Source: JBGCFO01 sp045106955
GTDB lineage: Bacteria; Pseudomonadota; Alphaproteobacteria; Rickettsiales; Rickettsiaceae
Direction of reading: 5' to 3'
Assembly (NCBI GenBank): GCA_045106955.1
Contig: JBGCFO010000018.1
Span: 34,906-98,905, forward strand
DNA length: 64,000 bases
Shown: positions 1 to 9,122 of the stretch, one piece after another
How the letters are laid out: every line of letters begins with the position of its first letter
Numbering within the stretch: position 1 is the first letter of the stretch
Translations under genes and position numbers: made by a program
The notes under the pieces: model-generated
Told to the model about the DNA's origin: nothing
The model's input: the letters and a program-made list of their open reading frames with translations, nothing else
Database searches by the model: none

Positions 1-1014
1 ATTGTAAGATAGATCGAGATCCGTAATTTGCAGACAATGATTCCAGTTATTAACTAATGCACCTATTCCGGAATCACCAATATCATTACCTCCGAGAAAT
101 ATCTGTGATAGATTAGGCCATTTGCTCAAGGATTCTGCTATTGATAAGGTAATAGGCGCTCCTAATTCATTATGATTTAAATCCAATTTTTGCAAATTAT
201 TGCATTGTGATAATTTTTCTATGAGAAATACACCAGTATCATAGTCAATGCCATTATGAGATAGCATTAAGCTAGATAAATGATGATCGTCCAGCGAAAG
301 AGCTATAAGTTTGATTGCATAATTTCCAATATTGTTACGAGATAAATCGAGATGCTTTAATGATTTGCAGTTCTTCAAAATTGTTGCAATGGAAATAGCT
401 CCATTGGCACCAATATTATTTTCAGACATTTTTAGAGTTTCAATTCGAGAAAAAGGTAGTGAATTAATTATAAATGAAGCTCCTTTTTCTCTTAACATAT
501 TTTTAGATAGATCAAGATCTGTGATTTTAGAATTCCCACTTTTGATAAACTTTCCTAAATGCTGAGCGCCATATTGAGCTATTAGATTATTAGATAAATC
601 TAGATATTTGATATTAGACTTAGATAATGTTGATATTTGCTCTAAACTATCGGAGCATATTAAATTTTTTGATAAGTTAAGTGAAGTTAATTTATGCAAA
701 GTCGGTAACATTTTGATTATTGCTTTTGTACCTTCTATGCCGATATAATTTTTTGATAAATTAAGAGTTGTAAGATTTTTGCATTTAGGCAAATATTCTG
801 ATAAAGTTTCAATAGATTCATAAGCAATTTTGCTGTCTATAAGTAATAATGTTTGCAACTTAGGTAATTTACTAATAGTGCTTAAAATTTTATTCATCTT
901 CCCTAAATCTAGATTATTATCATGTATTTTAAAATAAGATAAATTTTTGCATCTGGCAATCACATTAACAACCTCAATCACATCAAAATTATTACTAATA
1001 CATATTCTAGTCAT
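1..1014 (-). CDS. Leucine-rich repeat protein, C-terminus outside window
   Basis: The minus frame is open from an ATG at 1014 to the left edge, giving 338 residues without a stop. From about residue 50 it is built of leucine-rich repeats of roughly 28 residues of the ribonuclease-inhibitor type, with cores such as LTTLNLSKNYIG, LTSLNLSKN, ITDLDLSKN and LKHLDLSRNNIG. There is no signal peptide or membrane segment in the visible part. LRR proteins of this kind bind other proteins, and in intracellular bacteria they are often candidate effectors; that role is inference here. The gene stands alone, transcribed away from the nadC end of the lpx operon across a 247-bp gap. The start is the first ATG after an in-frame stop. 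The C-terminal end and any catalytic domain lie outside the window. Confidence 0.85.
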   Translation of the reverse strand, partial: MTRICISNNFDVIEVVNVIARCKNLSYFKIHDNNLDLGKMNKILSTISKLPKLQTLLLIDSKIAYESIETLSEYLPKCKNLTTLNLSKNYIGIEGTKAIIKMLPTLHKLTSLNLSKNLICSDSLEQISTLSKSNIKYLDLSNNLIAQYGAQHLGKFIKSGNSKITDLDLSKNMLREKGASFIINSLPFSRIETLKMSENNIGANGAISIATILKNCKSLKHLDLSRNNIGNYAIKLIALSLDDHHLSSLMLSHNGIDYDTGVFLIEKLSQCNNLQKLDLNHNELGAPITLSIAESLSKWPNLSQIFLGGNDIGDSGIGALVNNWNHCLQITDLDLSYN

Positions 1015-1261
1015 TAGCTCTGCATTTGATTTAATTTTCTTAACATTATGCTATATCGATACTTTTTTTGACATATAATTTTAAATCTATTTATATCTAT
1101 TAATTTAAATAATATGTTAATATTAATATTTATTAATAGAATTTTTTAATTTTTGAGTGATAAAAATTTATCATGTTACTTTTTGGCATATATAAATTAA
1201 CTATAAATACAGCGAAGAGTAGGTGCTAGATTGAAGGGTTTTATCAGTTACTGATTAATCG
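1015..1261. other. Intergenic gap between LRR gene and nadC
   Basis: This is a very AT-rich 247-bp gap. I see no RNA gene or credible small ORF. A short imperfect palindrome (ATCAGTTACTGAT, about 1244-1256) lies just past the nadC stop, but it has no T tract, so I do not call it a terminator. Confidence 0.5.
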
Positions 1262-2104
1262 TTATGATGAAAAAGAGCATTCCATGCTAATATCAATTGC
1301 CTGAGATGAATTTGTTAAACGTCCAATTGAAATAAAATCAATATTGCAATTAATAATATTCGGAATATTATCCAATGTAACCCCTCCGGACACATCAATT
1401 AAAGCAATTTTATTTATAATTTTAACAGCATGCTTGATTTGATCTATATTCATATTATCTAGCATAATAATATCTGGTTTTGCTTGAACAATGTCTGGTA
1501 ATAATTCTAGATTATCACATTCCACTTCGATTTTAGTGTAATGTGGAGCACGTTTTTTAGCTTGTTTGATGAGATGTGAAACTTTATTGCCAGATAATGC
1601 TATGTGATTATCTTTAATAAGAATTGAGCTATCTAAGGCTAATCTATGATTATAACCTCCGCCGCACCTTACAGCATATTTTTGTAACATTCTTAAACCA
1701 GGAATAGTCTTACGAGTGTCGCAAATTTTTGCTTTTCCATTTGCAGCATCAACATATTTACGAGTCAGAGTTGCAATGCCGGATAAATGTTGTAAATAAT
1801 TTAGCATCACACGCTCTAGCATTAGTATTTCTTTGGCATCTCCAATAATTTGGGCTATAATTTGCTTTTGTTTTATAGGAAAACCATCTTGTCTAAATAA
1901 TTCATACTTTGCATTAGAGTATTTATTCAGAATATAACTTACGATCTCTACGCCGCATAAGACTCCATCTTCTTTTGCAATAATTTGAAACTCGCCTTTT
2001 ACATCATCTTCTTGTAATAGTAATTTAGAGGTAATATCACATCCAATTCCTAAATCTTCTTGCAATGCATTGTCTATATATTGAGCTATTAAGTTAATGT
2101 TCAT
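1262..2104 (-). CDS. nadC: Nicotinate-nucleotide pyrophosphorylase (quinolinate phosphoribosyltransferase)
   Basis: The enzyme converts quinolinate and PRPP to nicotinate mononucleotide, CO2 and pyrophosphate in cytosolic NAD synthesis. The 280 residues are full length. The N-terminal EDLG (about 16-19), DTRKTIPGLR (about 129-138), the KYAVRCGGGYNHR active-site segment (about 142-154) and the DNHI motif near 165 are all present, as is a C-terminal barrel end with DVSGG and SIGRLT. It starts 4 bp after the lpxI stop, so it is co-transcribed with the lipid A genes and sits where lpxB usually follows lpxI in alphaproteobacteria. No nadA or nadB is in the window, so the source of quinolinate (own synthesis or host) cannot be told. 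Confidence 0.95.
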   Translation of the reverse strand: MNINLIAQYIDNALQEDLGIGCDITSKLLLQEDDVKGEFQIIAKEDGVLCGVEIVSYILNKYSNAKYELFRQDGFPIKQKQIIAQIIGDAKEILMLERVMLNYLQHLSGIATLTRKYVDAANGKAKICDTRKTIPGLRMLQKYAVRCGGGYNHRLALDSSILIKDNHIALSGNKVSHLIKQAKKRAPHYTKIEVECDNLELLPDIVQAKPDIIMLDNMNIDQIKHAVKIINKIALIDVSGGVTLDNIPNIINCNIDFISIGRLTNSSQAIDISMECSFSS

Positions 2105-2108
2105 AAAT

Positions 2109-2912
2109 TTAATCTATTAAGTGAATAAATAATTTATGTTGGTTTGCAAAATTTACAACCTCTTTAGCATCTAATATCATTACATGATTTTTATCAATAG
2201 CAACCCCACAATAATGATAATCAACTAAATATTGCATAGTATTAATTCCTATAGTTGGTATATCAAACCTAAGATCTTGAGATTTTTTAAAAGTTTTTAC
2301 TAATACACCAGCTGGTTTACTATGTTTTATCAGATTTGAACATCTTGCAATCAATTGATCTGTACCCTCTGCAGCTTCAATGCCAATCACATAGCCATTA
2401 GATGTAATTACAGATTGACCTACGTCTAAATCTCCAATGGCATTTAATACGTTCATGCCAAGCTCGATATCAATGATATCTTGCTTGGAGGCTTTTATAT
2501 TAGTATGAATCTTACACTCTGAAGAAGATAAAATTGACTCAGGAGAGATGACTTTAAATCCATGTTCTTCTATAAAATTTGCTACAACGTTTAGAGCTAA
2601 ATCGTCACCCAAAAATTTATTCTTTAATATTTTAGCGATTAATATACTGGCTTTTGCATCTACTTTAATTGATTTAAAATTTGGTCGTGTAATTTTACCA
2701 GCAAGTACTAGATCTGTAACATGATTTTGTCGGAAATAGTTGATGATTGATCCCACCTCTCCTATCTTGAAGACATTATAATCAAAATCTTTGATTAACT
2801 CCAGATTTGTATCGCCTACAATAGCTGCAATTACACACTTCTTGCCATTATTTGCATTTTGTATTGCGATTTTGTTGGGTAGCGCACCATCGCCAGCAAT
2901 AATACCTAACAT
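2109..2912 (-). CDS. lpxI: UDP-2,3-diacylglucosamine pyrophosphatase LpxI
   Basis: LpxI (DUF1009 family) hydrolyses UDP-2,3-diacylglucosamine to lipid X and UMP, the fourth step of lipid A synthesis; alphaproteobacteria use it instead of LpxH. The 267-residue length is normal. The N-terminus MLGIIAGDGALPNKIA is the family hallmark. The C-terminal domain carries GIEAAEGTDQLI and ends in the conserved FDIPTIGINT and AGVLVKTFKKSQD segments. The gene lies 10 bp after lpxA and 4 bp before nadC in the lpx operon. Confidence 0.93.
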   Translation of the reverse strand: MLGIIAGDGALPNKIAIQNANNGKKCVIAAIVGDTNLELIKDFDYNVFKIGEVGSIINYFRQNHVTDLVLAGKITRPNFKSIKVDAKASILIAKILKNKFLGDDLALNVVANFIEEHGFKVISPESILSSSECKIHTNIKASKQDIIDIELGMNVLNAIGDLDVGQSVITSNGYVIGIEAAEGTDQLIARCSNLIKHSKPAGVLVKTFKKSQDLRFDIPTIGINTMQYLVDYHYCGVAIDKNHVMILDAKEVVNFANQHKLFIHLID

Positions 2913-2922
2913 TATATTAATC

Positions 2923-3720
2923 TTACTTTTTTACATACGGGCAAAATGATTGAACAGAATCTTGCTTAAGAAATTCAATTATTTGTTGTAATATTTGATT
3001 ATTTGAATATTTTAAACGCAGTGATTCAAGGCGATCAGAAAAATAACCTTCGCCATGAAATATTTCTTCAAGTGTATTCAAAGCCTGTAGCGTATCATTT
3101 TTATCAAAATCTCTGCGCTTCATTCCAACTATATTCAATCCTTCTAATTTTGCTCTATCGTTAGATACAAGACCAAATGGAATGACATCATTAGCAACAG
3201 CTGACATACCACCTATCATAGCATTATGCCCTATTCTTACATATTGAAGCACGGCTGACATGCCTCCAATTAGAGTATAATTTCCAATTGTTACATGCCC
3301 TGCAAGATTGACATAATTTGCCAAAATTACATTATCTCCTATTATACAATCATGTGCTATATGCGACCCTATCATTAAAAGGCAATTATCGCCAATTTGA
3401 GTCAACATATTCCCCCCTTGTGTACCAGGATGAATTGTGACATATTCTCGAATAATATTATTGCTTCCTATCCTTAATTTGGATTCTTCGCCTTTATATT
3501 TTAAGTCCTGGGGACGATGTCCAATGGATGCAAATGGATATATAACAGTGTTATGGCCAATTGTAGTTCTTCCATCTATCGCTACATGAGACTTAAGCTC
3601 TACATTTTCTCCAAGATGCACATCTGGACCAATAACGCAAAATGGTCCGATTTTAACATTATCGCATATTACCGCTTCGTGGCTAACTGAGGATGTAAGA
3701 TGTATTTGTGGTTCGTACAC
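2923..3720 (-). CDS. lpxA: UDP-N-acetylglucosamine acyltransferase LpxA
   Basis: This acyltransferase carries out the first committed step of lipid A synthesis, moving a 3-hydroxyacyl chain from ACP to UDP-GlcNAc. The 265-residue protein is a left-handed parallel beta helix of hexapeptide repeats (for example VIGPDVHLGENVEL) through about residue 185, followed by the C-terminal helical domain. The catalytic-histidine region reads GSHIAHDCIIGDN and the substrate loop reads GHRPQDLKYKGE. The fabZ stop lies 4 bp upstream, so translation is likely coupled. The visible order is lpxD-fabZ-lpxA-lpxI. Confidence 0.96.
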   Translation of the reverse strand: MYEPQIHLTSSVSHEAVICDNVKIGPFCVIGPDVHLGENVELKSHVAIDGRTTIGHNTVIYPFASIGHRPQDLKYKGEESKLRIGSNNIIREYVTIHPGTQGGNMLTQIGDNCLLMIGSHIAHDCIIGDNVILANYVNLAGHVTIGNYTLIGGMSAVLQYVRIGHNAMIGGMSAVANDVIPFGLVSNDRAKLEGLNIVGMKRRDFDKNDTLQALNTLEEIFHGEGYFSDRLESLRLKYSNNQILQQIIEFLKQDSVQSFCPYVKK

Positions 3721-3724
3721 TAAC

Positions 3725-4198
3725 TTATACCTTTTTTTTGTTTACCATAGCACTAAAACAACTCTCTGTTGCAACTAAATCATTAACTTTAGCAACGGCA
3801 GAAAACTTCCATATGGAATCTTTGTTGCTCATAATTCTGTTATGTAAGATAGTCGCAGTCATTTCCATTGTATCTCCTGGTCTAACTATCTTTCTGAATT
3901 TTGTTGATTCTATGGATAAAAATAGTACTTCTGTATTTGATTCTATATCTAAATCTTTTGCAATTAAAATAGCAGATAATTGTGCCATTGCCTCTATTAT
4001 AAGCACGCCAGGCATTATAGGATTATCTGGAAAATGACCCATAAACTGAGGTTCATTGAAAGTTACATTTTTTACTCCAACAATGGATTTATCTGAATAA
4101 GATAACACTTTATCGACCAATAAAAATGGATATCGGTGCGGTAATAATCGCAGAATTTTCGTTATATCAATATCTGTAATACTTTGTTTATCATTCAT
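3725..4198 (-). CDS. fabZ: 3-hydroxyacyl-[ACP] dehydratase FabZ
   Basis: FabZ removes water from 3-hydroxyacyl-ACP in fatty acid elongation and competes with LpxA and LpxD for the same substrate, which fits its place between them. The 157-residue single hot-dog domain carries LPHRYPFLLVDKV (about 18-30) and the catalytic stretch MGHFPDNPIMPGVLIIEAMA (about 53-72), with the usual His and Glu. It sits 15 bp after lpxD and 4 bp before lpxA. Everything seen is ordinary for the family. Confidence 0.96.
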   Translation of the reverse strand: MNDKQSITDIDITKILRLLPHRYPFLLVDKVLSYSDKSIVGVKNVTFNEPQFMGHFPDNPIMPGVLIIEAMAQLSAILIAKDLDIESNTEVLFLSIESTKFRKIVRPGDTMEMTATILHNRIMSNKDSIWKFSAVAKVNDLVATESCFSAMVNKKKV

Positions 4199-4213
4199 AC
4201 ATTGCCTATCTAT

Positions 4214-5263
4214 TTAGTTTCTATTTTTAGAATCTTTTACAAGATTTTTTAAAATAACTGTCTGTCTATGCCAATCCTTTATTGGAACCGCAGGATATCC
4301 GGCAACAATCTGGGATTCTTCAACTTCTTGTATTATCCCAGTCTTGGCTGCAATTTGAGCAAAATCATTGATTTTTATATGCCCAGAAACACCAACTTGC
4401 CCACCTAATTGACAATATCTGCCTATATCACTACTACCAGCAATGCCAACTTGAGCTACGACAACAGATCCAACTCCAATTTTAACATTATGCGCTATTT
4501 GGACAAGATTATCAATCCTACATCCGCTTTCTATGATAGTATTTTTTGTAGAACCGCGATCTACGGTACTGTTAGAGCCAATTTCAACATCGTCCCCTAT
4601 TAATACTAATCCTATATGATAAATTCTATAATGTTTGCCAGTAGCTTTATCCGTGGCAAATCCAAAGCCATTTTGTCCTATACGCACTCCGGGTAAAGCT
4701 ACAAAATCATTTCCTATTTGCGCATGGCTAATTGATGAATTAGATGCAATATTTGCTCTATGACCAATTATAACTGCCCTACCTATAAAGCTATTTGCTT
4801 GAATTGTGCAATTATCTCCGATTCGCACATGATCTTCGATAACTACATTATGACCAATATAGCAATTTTTACCAATCACTGCAGATGATGCAATAGATGC
4901 AGTTGATTCGATTTTATCTCTGTAAGAATATGGCCGATAGAATAGATCTATTAATCGAGTATATGATAAATACACATTATCACTCAATAAACCAACAGTA
5001 TGATTGGGAAGTAATTGAGCATGCTTTGCATTCAATATGCAGGCTCTAGCTTTGATATTTTGTAAATCATTGATATATTTTATATTATGAAAGGCGCAGA
5101 TCTCCTTGGATGTAGCATCTACTAAATCGTTAACACCATAAATCAAATCATTATTATGAGCGCTATTATATAATTCGCATTCTAAAGATTGAGCTATATC
5201 CGATATTGAATAAGGTCCAAGAACTTCATGAGTATTATGTTGCTGCGTCTGTTGTTTTGTCAT
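4214..5263 (-). CDS. lpxD: UDP-3-O-(3-hydroxyacyl)glucosamine N-acyltransferase LpxD
   Basis: LpxD adds the second 3-hydroxyacyl chain, on the 2-amino group, in lipid A synthesis. The 349 residues comprise an N-terminal uridine-binding region (about 1-110, with the YLSYTRLIDLFY segment), a long hexapeptide-repeat beta helix (about 115-310) and a short C-terminal helix. DNLVQIAHNVKIG contains the expected catalytic histidine, and GQNGFGFATD and AGSSDIG are typical. It is the first gene of the lpx cluster, 75 bp after leuS. That gap could hold its own promoter, or the operon may continue from leuS. Confidence 0.95.
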   Translation of the reverse strand: MTKQQTQQHNTHEVLGPYSISDIAQSLECELYNSAHNNDLIYGVNDLVDATSKEICAFHNIKYINDLQNIKARACILNAKHAQLLPNHTVGLLSDNVYLSYTRLIDLFYRPYSYRDKIESTASIASSAVIGKNCYIGHNVVIEDHVRIGDNCTIQANSFIGRAVIIGHRANIASNSSISHAQIGNDFVALPGVRIGQNGFGFATDKATGKHYRIYHIGLVLIGDDVEIGSNSTVDRGSTKNTIIESGCRIDNLVQIAHNVKIGVGSVVVAQVGIAGSSDIGRYCQLGGQVGVSGHIKINDFAQIAAKTGIIQEVEESQIVAGYPAVPIKDWHRQTVILKNLVKDSKNRN

Positions 5264-5338
5264 TTAATTTACTGTTTTAATTTTAAAAAAACAATTTAAG
5301 ATTATTATACACTCATAAGGCAAAAGTAGAGAATTATC

Positions 5339-7891
5339 TTATTCATTATTTTCTGAGCCAACAATATTTACAATTTTTCTTGGTATAACAATAACTTTGC
5401 TAATATGCATATTTTGTATATATTTTTGTATTTTAGGTAATTCTAATACTAATTTACGTAATTGATCGGAGTCATCTATGCTCTTGTGAAATTTATGAGT
5501 TGCACGTAGCTTGCCATTAACTTGAATAGCAATTACATAATGATCAGCGATAAGAAATCTTTCATCATATTTAGGCCATTCTTGTTTATATAATTTATTA
5601 TCATTGCCAAGCATTTGGTTTACCTCTTCTGTAATATGTGGAATAAATGGGTTTAACATTCTGATTATAATGAAATAAACCTCTCTTGCTAAGTCTAAAG
5701 TTTTACTATCAATTGGATTTTGAGATATCACATCTGATAATTTATTGAATAATTCACGAATTCTAGCGATAGCTTTATTAAGTCTAAATTCTTCTATATC
5801 CAGAGTTACATGTTTTATAGTGAAGTGCATCAACTGCCTTAACTCTTCAATAGCGCTTGTATTTGATTCACATGCTGACTCTTGTACTTTAGAATTAAGC
5901 TCAGTGAACATAGTATCTAGTTTTTTTATAAAACGTAAACTACTATCTAGACCAGAATCCGACCATTCCATATCTTTTTCAGGTGGATTGTCAGACAATA
6001 CAAACAAACGCACAGCATCAGCTCCGTATGTTTCTAACATTATTTGAGCATCTATCACATTCTTTTTAGATTTGCTCATTTTTTCTATTTTGCCTTTTTC
6101 TACAGGTAATTTACTGTCTTTCTCTATTAGCTTTCCATTGGCTTCTATTACATTTTCAGGATATACCCAGCTCCCATTTAAATCTTTGTATGTTACATGA
6201 AGCACCATGCCTTGAGTAAGTAAGTTTGTAAATGGCTCGCGCACGCTGATATAGCCAAGATCATTCATAGCTTTAGTAAAGAATCTTGCGTATAGTAAAT
6301 GCATAATTGCATGCTCAACCCCTCCTATATACTGATCTACAGGTAAAAAATAATCGCAAATCTTTTTATCAACCATATCTATAGCATTTGGAGAGCAAAA
6401 TCTAGCAAAATACCAAGAAGACTCAACAAAAGTATCAAAAGTATCTGTTTCACGAATAGCCTCTTTGCTGCACTTTGGGCAATTAATATATTTCCAGCTA
6501 GGATGATTTGCAAGAGGATTTCCAGGTTGCGTAAAATCTACATCATCTGGCAAAGTAATAGGCAAGTTTGCAATATCTTCCGGGACTATTCCACATTCAC
6601 TGCAATGAATCATTGGAATTGGACATCCCCAAAACCTTTGTCTAGATACACCCCAATCTTTTAATTTATATTGAGTGTGAGCATATCCAGCTTTGATTTT
6701 TTCTAGTTCTGTTATTACTTTTGATTGCGCATCAATAATGCTTAAGCTATTTAAAAAATCAGAATTGATTAATATTCCATCTGTTTCTGTATATGGTATT
6801 TTAGCGTCTTGCTTGTCTATGACTTGTTTAATTGGAAAATTCATACCAACGGCAATTTCATAATCGCGCTCATCATGAGCCGGACAACCAAACAAAGCTC
6901 CTGTGCCATAATCTTGTGCTATAAAATTTGCAATAATGATTGGAATCCTAATGGATGAATCAAAAGGATGTATCGCATATAAACCTGTTAGTATCCCTTC
7001 TTTTTTAGATGAGCTAGTCTCATCTTGATTTGCATTAGCTTGTTTTAATTTTTCTATGAATGTTTTTATCTCTTCTGATTTATTGTCTAAAGTTTCAAGA
7101 ATTTGATGATTATAAGCAACTGCCACAAAACTTACTCCAAATATTGTCTCTGGTCTAGTAGAAAAAACTTCTACAAATTCAGTTAAGCCTTCTACTGCAA
7201 ATTTGATGTTTGCACCGCTGGATTTACCTATCCATTTTTTTTGCATAAGCTTAACATTGCTAGGCCATTGAGGCAGATAATCAAGAGAATCTAATAGCTC
7301 TTGAGTATAATGTGTTGTTTTTAAAAACCATTGTTTTAAAAAACGTTGTTCAACGACCGCTCCAGATCTCCAGCCTTTACCATCTACGACTTGTTCATTT
7401 GCTAGTACCGTTTGATCGACTGGATCCCAATTTATAGGAGATTCTTTTTGATATACAAGGCCTTTATTGTACATTTGGATAAAGAATTTTTGCTCATGTT
7501 TATAATAGTTGGGATCGCATGTAGAAAATTCCCTGGACCAATCGTAAGTCAAGCCTAGAGATTTTAACTGAACCCGCATATTATCGATATTCTGGTTTGT
7601 CCATTGTTTAGGATGAACCTTGTTTTCAATGGCTGCATTTTCCGCTGGCAAACCAAATGCATCCCAGCCAATTGGGTGTAATACATTAAAGCCGCACATT
7701 TGCTTAAATCTTGCTATCACATCCCCTATAGAATAATTTCTTAAATGTCCAACATGGATTTTACCAGAAGGATATGGAAACATTTCTAATACATAATATT
7801 TTGATTTATTAGAATTAGAGTCAGAAACAAATGCATTGTCCTGATGCCAAATTTGTTGCCATTTTTTTTGAATATCAATGATTCTATTCAT
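5339..7891 (-). CDS. leuS: Leucyl-tRNA synthetase
   Basis: This class I synthetase charges tRNA-Leu in the cytosol. Its 850 residues are full length. The HIGH-type motif is in PYPSGKIHVGHLRNY (about 39-53), the editing domain includes the TRPETIFGVSF threonine-rich region, and the KMSKS loop is in IEKMSKSKKN (near 603). The C-terminal anticodon-binding domain and the end domain with VNGKLRAT are present. Bacterial leuS in alphaproteobacteria is commonly preceded by the DUF3576 gene, as here (23-bp gap). Confidence 0.97.
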   Translation of the reverse strand: MNRIIDIQKKWQQIWHQDNAFVSDSNSNKSKYYVLEMFPYPSGKIHVGHLRNYSIGDVIARFKQMCGFNVLHPIGWDAFGLPAENAAIENKVHPKQWTNQNIDNMRVQLKSLGLTYDWSREFSTCDPNYYKHEQKFFIQMYNKGLVYQKESPINWDPVDQTVLANEQVVDGKGWRSGAVVEQRFLKQWFLKTTHYTQELLDSLDYLPQWPSNVKLMQKKWIGKSSGANIKFAVEGLTEFVEVFSTRPETIFGVSFVAVAYNHQILETLDNKSEEIKTFIEKLKQANANQDETSSSKKEGILTGLYAIHPFDSSIRIPIIIANFIAQDYGTGALFGCPAHDERDYEIAVGMNFPIKQVIDKQDAKIPYTETDGILINSDFLNSLSIIDAQSKVITELEKIKAGYAHTQYKLKDWGVSRQRFWGCPIPMIHCSECGIVPEDIANLPITLPDDVDFTQPGNPLANHPSWKYINCPKCSKEAIRETDTFDTFVESSWYFARFCSPNAIDMVDKKICDYFLPVDQYIGGVEHAIMHLLYARFFTKAMNDLGYISVREPFTNLLTQGMVLHVTYKDLNGSWVYPENVIEANGKLIEKDSKLPVEKGKIEKMSKSKKNVIDAQIMLETYGADAVRLFVLSDNPPEKDMEWSDSGLDSSLRFIKKLDTMFTELNSKVQESACESNTSAIEELRQLMHFTIKHVTLDIEEFRLNKAIARIRELFNKLSDVISQNPIDSKTLDLAREVYFIIIRMLNPFIPHITEEVNQMLGNDNKLYKQEWPKYDERFLIADHYVIAIQVNGKLRATHKFHKSIDDSDQLRKLVLELPKIQKYIQNMHISKVIVIPRKIVNIVGSENNE

Positions 7892-7914
7892 AATTATTAT
7901 AAATTACATTTTAA

Positions 7915-8436
7915 TTAACGTGATTGTTTGAGGTATAAGTCTCTTGAATGTCTTAAAATTTTTTCTGCCATATTTTGCGCAATGGCTGCTGTGTCATTAT
8001 TAGGAGGGTTGATATAAAAACTAGCAAGATTGTTGTTGATATTTCTTTCGAATACTCTCACGGTTAGTGATTCTGGGCTAATGACATCTCCGTCAATGAT
8101 AATATCCATCTTTATAATTGATTTTGATTCTTCTGTTGGCATGTACCAATCAGTTAAAATAGAACCAGAAGCATAATCGATTGACGTTATTGGAATATTG
8201 TGCAGTATTTCTAATACTGATTCAAATATATATCTGTTTACTCTATGAGCAATTTGAAATTTAGTAGATTCATTTTTTAATCTTTCAGTTCTAAATACAA
8301 TGCCTTCGTCTCCAAGCAATGAACCCATTTCCTCATTTTGCTTATCTTCTCTGCTTTGTGGAGCTTGATACCTAGCAAATGCAACGCTTGTTAAACAAAA
8401 AATGAAAAATATCAATAAGTAAGTCGTTTTGTTCAT
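7915..8436 (-). CDS. DUF3576 family exported protein
   Basis: The 173-residue protein begins with a classic signal peptide (K near residue 3, hydrophobic core about 5-18, likely cleavage near AFA). It matches the alphaproteobacterial DUF3576 family, which is found upstream of leuS and has no established biochemical function. The mature part has the typical VNRYIFESVLEIL and DYASGSILTDWY segments and a conserved C-terminal helix (IAQNMAEKILRHSRDLYL). No lipobox cysteine is visible, so it is probably periplasmic rather than lipid-anchored. It is the first gene of the leuS group. Confidence 0.85.
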   Translation of the reverse strand: MNKTTYLLIFFIFCLTSVAFARYQAPQSREDKQNEEMGSLLGDEGIVFRTERLKNESTKFQIAHRVNRYIFESVLEILHNIPITSIDYASGSILTDWYMPTEESKSIIKMDIIIDGDVISPESLTVRVFERNINNNLASFYINPPNNDTAAIAQNMAEKILRHSRDLYLKQSR

Positions 8437-8497
8437 AATTGATTATTGTTTAATATTAAATCATCTAAGTAAGTAGATATTTTACCCTTGCAAAAGC

Positions 8498-8580
8498 GCT
8501 AGTTGTGACCCATTTGAATATACCCTGGCTGCTTTCTTTCGAATCTGACCATCTAAATATACTAAACACCCACCACTAGC
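8498..8580 (-). ncRNA. ffs: SRP RNA (4.5S RNA)
   Basis: Read on the minus strand, this stretch carries the signature of the bacterial signal-recognition-particle RNA: GGTCAGATTCGAAAGAAAG followed by CAGCC, with a GAAA tetraloop in place of the common GGAA. The ends pair as GCTAGT (8580-8575) with ACTAGC (8503-8498), continuing into GTG/CAC, which makes the expected long hairpin of about 83 nt. It binds Ffh and targets membrane proteins. The exact transcript ends are estimated from the pairing. Confidence 0.85.
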
Positions 8581-8739
8581 ATAAATTACAATAATATATT
8601 TTATTATATATGCAAGTATCAAATGAATAATAATTTAGAAATATATGGCTATATACACTTGAATAAAATAGAACAAGTGAGTATTATTCTTTTTAGTATA
8701 AAAAAATCAATTTACATAAGGTCATATATCAATTTAAAA

Positions 8740-9117
8740 ATGTCTACGAAAGAAAATAGGCCAACTTCTCCACATCTTACTATCTATAAAATGCAAATTA
8801 GCTCTACCTTGTCTATCTTGCATCGCATTACAGGTGTTTTAATATTTGCTGGATTTGCATTAATTACATGGTGGTTTATTTTTTTTGTGTTTAATGATTT
8901 TTGCAATTGCTACTTCGGAGTATTCAATCACATAATTTCTAAATGTATTTTATTTTGCATCAGTTTTGCATATTTTTATCATTTTTGCACAGGAATCAGG
9001 CACTTAATATGGGATATGGGCAAATGCTTTTCAATTCAGGAAGTTAATATTACTGGTTGGGTAGCTGTTATATGCGGAATTTGTCTTACGCTGATATTTT
9101 GGTTTATAATTTTATAA
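8740..9117 (+). CDS. sdhC: Succinate dehydrogenase cytochrome b556 subunit
   Basis: SdhC is one of two membrane anchors of complex II that bind heme b and ubiquinone. The 125 residues show the family signature SPHLTIYKMQISSTLSILHR near the N-terminus, three membrane helices, and the heme-ligand region with FCTGIRHLIWD. I chose the ATG at 8740 because homology to the family begins at MSTKENRPTSPH. An upstream in-frame ATG at 8623 would add 39 atypical residues within a few dozen bases of the SRP RNA gene. It is the first gene of sdhCDAB. Confidence 0.93.
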   Translation: MSTKENRPTSPHLTIYKMQISSTLSILHRITGVLIFAGFALITWWFIFFVFNDFCNCYFGVFNHIISKCILFCISFAYFYHFCTGIRHLIWDMGKCFSIQEVNITGWVAVICGICLTLIFWFIIL

Positions 9118-9122
9118 TTAAT

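Noticed and set aside
3708..4037. 109-codon plus-strand frame across the lpxA/fabZ junction
   Set aside because: It lies antisense to two well-supported genes and resembles no family.
8623..8739. N-terminal extension of sdhC by 39 residues
   Set aside because: The added residues are not SdhC-like; the conserved start is at 8740.
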